Source: Lolium rigidum
Lineage: Eukaryota > Streptophyta > Magnoliopsida > Poales > Poaceae
Assembly (NCBI RefSeq): GCF_022539505.1
Contig: NC_061508.1
Location: forward strand, 89,507,276-89,571,275
Direction of reading: 5' to 3'
DNA: 64,000 nt
The notes beneath the pieces were generated by a model. That model saw only the letters and a list, made by a program, of their open reading frames with translations, did not search any database and was not told the DNA's origin. Each line of letters starts with the position of its first letter. Position 1 is the first letter of the stretch. Positions 56,742 through 64,000 of the stretch are shown one piece after another. A program made the translations under genes and the position numbers.

Positions 56742-59651
56742 AGCACTTTTACGGCGCCGTTGCTGGGGAGGAAAGGTAAAAGGCACTCATACTCCGGTCC
56801 CGGGTAAAGTACTTTTCGTTGCCGTTGTGTGTGTGCTCGAAGCTATTTCCTTTAGATCCTGCAATTGCATCTTTTTGTTTCTTGTTTACACTAGTTTGGC
56901 ATAATGGACAACAATGAGCTTCTTATTCTATTTCCTGATTTAAGACATGGATGGTTTGATGCGAAAATTAAAAAACCCATGGAACATATTAGTATGAACA
57001 CTTTGAATACCATTGTTGCTAATGATATAGAAAGTTCTAAGCTTGGGGAAGCTGGTTTTGATGAGCATGATCTTTTTAGTCCCCCAAGCATTGAGGAGAA
57101 AATTTACTTTGATGATACTTTGCCTCCTATTTATGATGATTATAATGATAGTAGTCTTTTAGTACCACTTTGTTATGGAGGATAAATTTGATTATGATTA
57201 CAATATGCCTCCTATATTTGATGATGAGAATAATAATGATAGCTACTTTGTTGAATTTGCTCCCACTATTACCAATACAATTGATTATGCTTATGTGGAG
57301 AGTAATAATTTTATGCATGAGACTCATGATAAGAATGCTTTATGTGATAGTTATATTGTTGAGTTTGCTCATGTTGCTACTGAAAGTTATTATGAGAGAG
57401 GAAAATATGGTTGTAGAAATTTTCATGTTACTAAAATGCCTCTCTATGTGCTGAAATTTTTGAAGCTACACTTGTTCTATCTTCCTATGCTTGTTACTTT
57501 GCTCTTCATGAACTTGTTTATTTACAAGATTCCTATGCATAGGAAGCATGTTAGACTTAAATGTGTTTTGAATTTGCCTCTTGATGCTCTCTTTTGCTTC
57601 AAATACTATTTCTTGCGAGTGCATCATTAAAACTGCTTGAGCCCATCTTAATGGCTATAAAGAAAGAACTTCTTGGGAGATAATCCATGTGTTTATTTTG
57701 CTACAGTACTTTTATTTTGTATTTGTGTTTTGGAAGTTGTTACTACTGTAGCAACCTCTCCTTATCTTAGTTTTATTGCATTGTTGTGCCAAGTAAAGTC
57801 TTTGATAGTAAGGTTCATACTAGATTTGGATTACTGCGCAGAAACAGATTTCTTGCTGTCACGAATTTGGGCCTAATTCTCTGTAGGTAACTCAGAAAAT
57901 TATGCCAATTTACGTGAGTGATCCTCAGATATGTACGCAACTTTCATTCAATTTGAGCATTTTCATTTGAGCAAGTCTGGTGCCTCAATAAAATTCGTCT
58001 TTACGGACTGTTCTGTTTTGACAGATTCTGCCTTTTATTTCGCATTGCTTCTTTTGCTATATTGGATGGATTTCTTTGTTCCATTAACTTCCAGTAGCTT
58101 TGGGCAATGTACAGAAGTGTTAAGAATGATTGTGTCACCTCTGAACATGTGAATTTTTGATTATGCACTAACCCTCTAATGAGTTTGTTTCGAGTTTGGT
58201 GTGGAGGAAGTTTTCAAGGGTCAAGAGAGGAGGATGATATACTATGATCAAGAAGAGTGAAGAGTCTAAGCTTGGGGATGCCCCTGTGGTTCATCCCTGC
58301 ATATTTCAAGAAGACTCAAGCATCTAAGCTTGGGGATGCCCAAGGCATCCCCTTCTTCATCGACAACTTATCAGGTTTATTTTCTTGAAACTATATTTTT
58401 ATTCGGCCACATCTTATGTACTTTACTTGGAGCGTCTGTGTGCTTTTGTTTTTGTTTTTGTTTGAATAAATGCTTGTGTGGGAGAGATACACGCTCCGCT
58501 GGTTCATATGAACACATGTGTTCTTAGCTTTTATTTTTTCATGGCGAAGGTTGAAACTGCTTCGTTAATTGTTATATGGTTGGAAACGGAAAATGCTACA
58601 TGTAGTAATTGGTAGAATGTCTTGAATAATTTGATACTTGGCAATTGTTGTGCTCATGTTTAAGCTCTTGCATCATATACTTTGCACCTATTAATGAAGA
58701 AATACATAGAGCTTGCTAAAATTTGGTTTGCATAATTGGTCTCTCTAAGGTCTAGATAATTTCTAGTAAAGAGTTTGAACAACAAGGAAGACGGTGTAGA
58801 GTCTTATAATGTTTACAATATGTCTCTTATGTGAGTTTTGCTTGTACCGGTTCATCCTTGTGTTTGTTTCAAATAACCTTGCTAGCCTAAACCTTGTATC
58901 GAGAGGGAATACTTCTCATGTATCCAAAATCCTTGAGCCAACCACTATGCCATTTGTGTCCACCATACCTACCTACTACATGGTATTTCTCCGCCATTCC
59001 AAAGTAAATTGCTTGAGTGCTACCTTTAAAATTTCCATCATTCTCCTTTGCAATATATAGCTCATGGGACAAATAGCTTAAAAACTATTGTGGTATTGAA
59101 TTTGTACTTATGCACTTTATCTCTTATTAAGTTGCTTGTTGTGCGGTAACCATGTTCCTGGGGACGCCATCAACTACTCTTTGTTGAATATCATGTGAGT
59201 TGCTATGCATGTCCGTCTTGTGGGAAGTAAGGGAGATTTACCACTCGTTTAATGGTTAGAGCATGCATAATGTTAGAGAAGAACATTGGGCCGCTAACTA
59301 AAGCCATGAATCATGGTGGAAGTTTCAGTTTTGGACATATATCCTCAATCTCATATGAGAACATTAATTGTTGCTACATGCTTATGCATTAAAGAGGAGT
59401 CCATTATACTGTTATCTATGTTGTCCGGTATGGATGTCTAAGTTGAGAATAATCAAAAGCGAGAAATCCAAATGCGAGCTTTCTCCTTAGACCTTTGTAC
59501 GAGGCGGCATAGAGGTACCCCTTTGTGACACTTGGTTAAAACATGTGTATTGCAATGATAATCCCGGTAATCCAAGCTAATTAGGACAAGGTGCGGGCAC
59601 TATTAGTATACTATGCATGAGGCTTGCAACTTGTAAGACATAATTTACATG
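56742..59651 (+). mobile_element. Internal region of the TGATACG-type Gypsy element, up to the gap
   Basis: Starts with a primer-binding-site-like GGCGCCGTTG. Open frames at 56904-57185 (MDNNELLILFPDLRHGW...) and 57175-57630 (repeated Asp/Asn/Tyr-rich 'YDYNMPPIFDDENNND', then 'FHVTKMPLYVLKFLKLHLFYLPMLVTLLF') are degenerate relics with no gag or pol domain that I can name. The part from 58190 on has 'aagcttggggatgcccaaggcatccc' PPT-like motifs twice (58268-58345). Non-autonomous elements of this family lacking pol are common in Triticeae. Confidence 0.65.
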
Positions 59652-59751
59652 NNNNNNNNNNNNNNNNNNNNNNNNNNNNNNNNNNNNNNNNNNNNNNNNN
59701 NNNNNNNNNNNNNNNNNNNNNNNNNNNNNNNNNNNNNNNNNNNNNNNNNNN
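59652..59751. other. Assembly gap (100 N)
   Basis: Exactly 100 N, a conventional placeholder for a gap of unknown size. Open frames running through it are artefacts. The left flank belongs to the TGATACG-type Gypsy element and the right flank to an LTR in opposite orientation. Confidence 1.
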
Positions 59752-60375
59752 ATGACTTCGATCTCGTAGATGGAGATGGTGGTGATGATGGTGCTGGTGA
59801 AGATGTTTATGGAGATGCCTCCCCCAAAGCCAGGGTGGAGTGGTGATGTCGATGGCGTGGATTTTCCGTTCACCTGAGGCACCGGTGCGGCAGGATCTGC
59901 CCTCTCCTGGAGTAGGAGAGGACGCTCGCCTCCGTCGCCGCATCAATAAATTTCGAGAAAAATATGGCTTAGGTTTTTAGGCGAAACGGAGGCTCTGGTA
60001 TAAAACGGGGCCCGAGATAATACCCGGGGTGCAAACGGGCCAGGGTGGCGTGCCCTACATGTCCTGGCGTGCCACCTTGTGCTGTTTAGCCCTCGTGGCT
60101 CCGCTCATGTGGTTCTTTCGCTCACGGTAATTCTCCGGGTGAAAAACTGATCAGGTATTTTTGCCTCAATTTTTAGATGTCCAGAAAGCCCTGAAACAAA
60201 TAAAATACGAAAAATAGGTTTTCTGCCTCCCAGGAATTAAATACCAATGAAGGGGACATTGTAGGAAAGTCGCAGAAATCAACTAAAAATGCATAAATTG
60301 TGGTGTATGATGGAAAATATCAATGAAAACTAAACATATATGTAACAATAATGATGATGTAAAATGCACGTATCA
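59752..60375 (-). repeat. LTR of a minus-strand LTR retrotransposon, truncated by the gap
   Basis: On the minus strand it starts TGATACGTGCATTTTAC immediately after a PPT-like GCTTGGGGAGT (60376-60386). The LTR runs leftwards to the gap, so its other end is missing. It includes a GC-rich leader-like part (59800-59950) with GAGGCGAGCG and ACGGAGGC words. Confidence 0.65.
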
Positions 60376-61487
60376 ACTCCCCAAGCTGAAACCTTTGATC
60401 GTCCCCGAGCAAATAAGCGAATATGTCATATCATGCATCAATGAGCTTATGGTTGATAAAATAAATACGAGCATTGCATCATCAACTTATGCATAATAAA
60501 TTATAATGTAAGATCTCTGAACCAAAAATCATACAAACATGGACTTCATAAAATAGAAATTCTAGCAATTACCTCTTACCATTTGAACAAGACTAACCAT
60601 TGCATGTTTGACACTAGAACAACGTTTCATGTGTGTCTATAAATATAGATCACTTCTATGCTTGGCTTTTTACCAGCTTTATTTCTCTTTTACTTTGACT
60701 TTGTACTGAAGATAAACTCTCATAGAGCAACTAGTTAAAATAAGAGAAATTGTTAAATGACAAGATGAGGAGGAAGTTTGATGTTTACCAAACACTTTGC
60801 CATTTCTTGATGGGATCAGTTAATAGTCTTGCCCCCTAATAACAAGTATAAACATTATTCATGGATCTTTCAATCATGTCATATGCTCTACATCCACCAT
60901 TGTCTTTGACTTTCCATGGCTAACTGAATCCTCTGTTGCCGACCTTTTCATTCACAAGCTTGTCCTAGCATATGTATTGATCCATGACAATTAGTTTACA
61001 TGTTGATTACCAAGTAGCACAAGAGTATCTCATACCTCCTTGTCATCTCCTCTTACTACTATTTGTTCTTCAAGACCACATCTCCAACATAACTTCAAGG
61101 TATTTTGTTTTTCTTATAATACTTTGTATTTCTTGCATGGATCTTTCCTTTGTTGCAAACCATGCTTACAAAATTCTATGCTTGTCCAACATGTTCAAGT
61201 TAATTAAGTTCAAGATAAGATGTAATTGAAATTTCTAAATACGAGGAGCACATCTGCATGAGTGTTACCCATAAATCTCCACACAAAAGAACCATGGATG
61301 ACACCATACTTCAAATTTCATTAAAAACCACTTGACCAAATATAGATGATAATGCTCTAAGAGCTTTCAAAACTATGAGAGACTTGATAACAACTAGATG
61401 AAAGCAAAAACCAAACTAAGATAAAGACTAAGAACGATATGATAAACTAAAAATCACAAAAGACTTGATATAACTCCACCAAGCTTA
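60376..61487 (-). mobile_element. 3' internal spacer of the minus-strand LTR element
   Basis: AT-rich, non-coding sequence adjoining the PPT. No pol domain is visible before the PIF/Harbinger element starts at 61488. The short open frame at 60984-61229 is not supported. Confidence 0.5.
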
Positions 61488-61949
61488 GGCCCCCTTTATT
61501 TGGGCTTTGGATTTTGATATTCTGCTATCAATCCCAATTCCTGAGAATCAGTTGCGATTCTTGATTTCTGAGAATCAGTAGCTATCTATTTGTTTACCCT
61601 GCTATGGGATCTGATAATCAGAATCTATCTGTTTGTTTACTTTGCTATTTAGGAACCCTTACGAACTATAATTAATGTAAAATGTATGTTATTTCTTCAT
61701 TTGTGCGTGTTCTAGTTATTGCTTCTGCCGGGGTTTCATCGAAATGACAAGTATGTATACAAATATTTTAGAAATTGAAACCATCATCCAAAATGCACGT
61801 TCAATTACCAACCATTATCCAAAACGTACATCAACCATCACCTGAAAGTAGTGCGTAAAACTAAACTCCAACTATAGCTGCCAATAATCCATCAGCTATT
61901 CTCTCCCTGGTTACTTTCATGAGAGCGTCATCACCATGCACAATATTAG

Positions 61950-63179
61950 ATACACGACCACTAGGTGGAGGTAGTAGATCCCCTGGCATGTAGTACATCA
62001 CGATCACATCTATCAAACTCTTTATATCTCAAGTGGATGTCCCTGATAAAATTATGAAGTGCCATACAATCAACAATGATCAAAGCTTGCTTATCACAGG
62101 GGTAAGATGGCGTATTCAATAAAATACGTCACTTCATCTTTAACACACCAAATGCACGCTCAATGACATTGCGCAGCAATGAATGGACATGGTTAAAGAT
62201 TTCTTTTTTACCATTGGGGGGGGGGTGGTCACCATGGATAAATTCTGGCACATGGTATTTTGTCGACTTGTATGGAGCTAGATACCCCCTCACAATTTGG
62301 ATAACCCGAATCAACAAGATAGTACCTACCTGAAAAACAACGCATGTATTGTTATGTAATATGGTATTGTATTATGGCAATGTAATAATACAATAAACAA
62401 TTGTAATGTTACCTTTCGGCGGGTGTGGAAACATGGCTGCATACTTGACCATAGTATCCTTAAATATCCTTGTGTCATGTGCCGACCATGGCCATCCCAC
62501 AACTACAGAGGTGAATCTCATATCAAAGTCGCACACTGCCATGATATTTTGTGTTGGATACTCATGCTAACCAACATGGTTCACTATCTCTTCAGCGGGA
62601 ACAACCACAGGGATATATATGAGACCCATGAATTGCACCAATGTAATCATCAAAGTGAGGTGAAAATCTAGAATCTCGAAGCCTTTCATGCACATCTCTG
62701 AAGTCCGGATCTTTTGGCTTAATAGTATCTACAACCATCTTGTTCAAGCACTCTAGCACATGGTTGAATTTCATGTGTATTACCTCGGTTGATCGCTTGA
62801 ATCGATTCTCCACTTGGTTAACAGATTGAGGCCCACCAACTATCCACAAGAACATACCCAAGCACTCCTCTGAGCTCATGTTCCTTGTTGACGTCAAACC
62901 ATAACTTTTCACAAGAGTCTCATGCAATCTACCAAAACACGGTTTGTACATCCTAAACGTGACATATCAATCTTTGTTTGTATTCAAATTTTCAGTAACC
63001 TATTGTTGATCGGTGATGATAGGAATTCTCCTATTCCTTTTGGTTAAGAACTTCTCACCATACATCACGACAACATGTGCATCTCGCATGTAGTACTCCC
63101 TCCTCTTCCTTTTTGCCGCAGCTACAACCATTTCAGAATTAACTCCATCCTCATCGCTCTCACTATGACTTGTGCTCAT
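61950..63179 (-). pseudogene. PIF/Harbinger transposase (DDE_4), broken
   Basis: The ATG at 63179 starts MSTSHSESDEDGVNSE with KRKRREYY after it. Two in-frame stops follow (near 63001 and 62963), at positions where relatives have Trp and Cys. The helix-turn-helix region reads 'YGLTSTRNMSSEECLGMFLWIVGGPQSVNQVENRFKRS'. The first DDE motif is 'YIGAIHGSHI', with His where the catalytic Asp (AIDG) belongs. A frameshift right after it leads to 'MRFTSVVVGWPWSAHDTRIF' (second Asp kept, 62480-62440) and an intron (donor gtaacatt near 62412, acceptor near 62331). The last exon has 'HSLLRNVIERAFGVLKMK' (the third acidic residue) followed by a stop in place of Trp, and 'VDCMALHNFIRD'. Inactive. Confidence 0.82.
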
Positions 63180-63201
63180 CTAAAACACGATATAAAGGCA
63201 A

Positions 63202-63435
63202 ATAAAATGTCATGATACATAGCCACAAATTAAACATAAAAGCATATAAAATGTCATCATACATAGTCACAAATTTAACATAACAACATATAAAATGTCA
63301 TCATACATAGTCACAAATTAAACATAACAACAAATAAAATGTCATCATACATAGCCACAAATTAAACAGAACAACAAATAAAATGTCATCATACATAGCC
63401 ACACATAACAGCAAATAAAATGTCATGATACATAT
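63202..63435. repeat. 44-bp tandem repeat, six copies
   Basis: ATAAAATGTCAT recurs at 63202, 63246, 63290, 63334, 63378 and 63415, with 'gatacatag.cacaaattaaacataacaacaa' between. Four intervals are exactly 44 bp and the last is 37 bp. It lies between the transposase and the Myb-like gene of the PIF/Harbinger element. Confidence 0.93.
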
Positions 63436-63486
63436 CATAGATCATCTAATTCTTCCTATGGTCCTCATACATCCTCCTCAGCCAAT

Positions 63487-63896
63487 TCATCTTGCCTTCA
63501 TTTGTCCTAAATATACGAAAAAGGCACGGTTCTCCAACTTAGCAAACAACTTTGTTGCTATGTAATGATCATCACTTCCTTCTTCTGCTCCACAGATCAC
63601 TACTTCTTCCATTATCTTCTCAATTTCAGTGACAATGATCATTTTGCTAGAAGCAACTGATGCATCTTCATTAATCATATGATCAACCATACGCTTCATT
63701 TCACGTTGCACACGATTTTTTTTTGGGTTCTCAAGCTGTCCAGCGCCTCTTTTGCATGACTACTTGGAGTAACGTGTACTTCATCATCATCATCATATTC
63801 AAGATTATGAAGCTCTGCACCCTCATGTAACACTGTGCCAGATATTGTACCAGGCATGAATGAGCTCTCTCCAGTAACAAGGACATTCTCAAACAT
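63487..63896 (-). pseudogene. Myb/SANT-like accessory gene of PIF/Harbinger, C-terminal part
   Basis: Two overlapping minus-strand frames form one protein with a frameshift near 63705. The upstream piece reads 'MPGTISGTVLHEGAELHNLEYDDDDEVHVTPSSHAKEALDSL'. The downstream piece reads 'MQREMKRMVDHMINEDASVASSKMIIVTEIEKIMEEVVICGAEEGSDDHYIATKLFAKLENRAFFVYL'. The latter is the C-terminal part seen in the accessory Myb-like proteins of plant PIF/Harbinger elements. The DNA-binding Myb segment itself should lie beyond the window edge. The first piece may come from another exon. Confidence 0.5.
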
Positions 63897-64000
63897 TCTG
63901 CTAGGAGCTTCTACCGTCTGGTCGATTGAGAGTCGGACTCCAATCGTGTCTAACTCTCCACGAGTTTGTGGGGGTCACACACTTAAAAGCACTGAATGAG

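Larger units (their letters stand above)
61488..64000 (-). mobile_element. PIF/Harbinger DNA transposon, right end outside the window
   Basis: The left end is GGCCCCCTTTATTTGGGC preceded by TTA (61485-61487), the ends and target site expected for PIF/Harbinger. Two minus-strand genes follow in the usual arrangement: a DDE transposase (about 61950-63179) and a Myb/SANT-like accessory gene (63487-63896 and beyond). Both are decayed. A tandem repeat lies between them. Confidence 0.8.

Noticed and set aside
57170..57454. Second frame overlapping the Asp/Asn-rich retrotransposon relic
   Set aside because: An out-of-frame reading of AT-rich repeats giving Ile/Leu/Met runs, not a membrane protein.
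59577..59946. Open frames running through the N stretch
   Set aside because: They exist only because N is read as open; the gap length is arbitrary.
63202..63435. Regular repeats that could be mistaken for a CRISPR array
   Set aside because: The whole 44-bp unit is repeated without unique spacers, and the DNA is plant nuclear.

Overview
This is nuclear DNA from a grass, most likely a Triticeae species (wheat, Aegilops or barley). Two intron-containing host genes lie among dense, nested transposable elements: Tourist and Stowaway MITEs, large CACTA elements, Gypsy LTR elements with the TGATACG... LTR common in wheat and barley, LINEs and a PIF/Harbinger element. The GC-rich first exons of both genes are also typical of grasses. 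Family names of transposons are given from recognition of sequence style and domains, not from a database search.

Layout. 1-1680: 3' spacer and LTR of a plus-strand Gypsy-type element. 2184-2461 and 3141-3439: two MITEs with TTA/TAA target duplications, the second directly upstream of gene 1. 3527-8379: a six-exon SLC13-type tonoplast dicarboxylate transporter gene, reconstructed here to 546 residues with all junctions in phase; intron 4 carries a decayed antisense LINE. 9440-12211: a 5'-truncated LINE with a poly-A tail and an exact 12-bp target duplication. 13.1-14.1 kb: an LTR fragment. 15112-21574: a three-exon GT61 beta-1,2-xylosyltransferase (N-glycan core xylosylation) of about 505 residues; its 3.9-kb first intron holds a 1.07-kb tandem duplication, a LINE tail and a MITE. 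22.9-25.3 kb: MITEs and a Copia remnant.

25697-37924: a 12.2-kb CACTA transposon with matching ends, subterminal repeats, a broken TNP2 transposase and a second gene containing a C48-like region and a viroplasmin/RNase H1-N-like domain. It sits inside an older LINE-like element. 38709-44686: a second, 6.0-kb CACTA on the minus strand, with an exact CCT target duplication and a TNP2 transposase linked to an Ulp1/C48 protease domain. 45779 onward: one end of a third CACTA. 47838-55020: a minus-strand Gypsy element (3' LTR, spacer, integrase) that carries a multi-exon gene in the opposite orientation with its own TATA box. It is cut at 55021 by a TGATACG-type Gypsy LTR element (55021-59651), which runs into a 100-N assembly gap (59652-59751). 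Beyond the gap are a minus-strand LTR element and, from 61488, a PIF/Harbinger element with decayed transposase and a Myb-like second gene, running off the window.

The two host genes are independent: one moves malate-type dicarboxylates across the vacuolar membrane, the other modifies N-glycans in the Golgi. Nothing suggests an operon-like or clustered pathway. The least ordinary features are the antisense gene set inside the Gypsy element, the duplicated leader in the first CACTA, and the protease and viroplasmin-like domains carried by the CACTAs. All transposon genes seen here are broken by stops or frameshifts.
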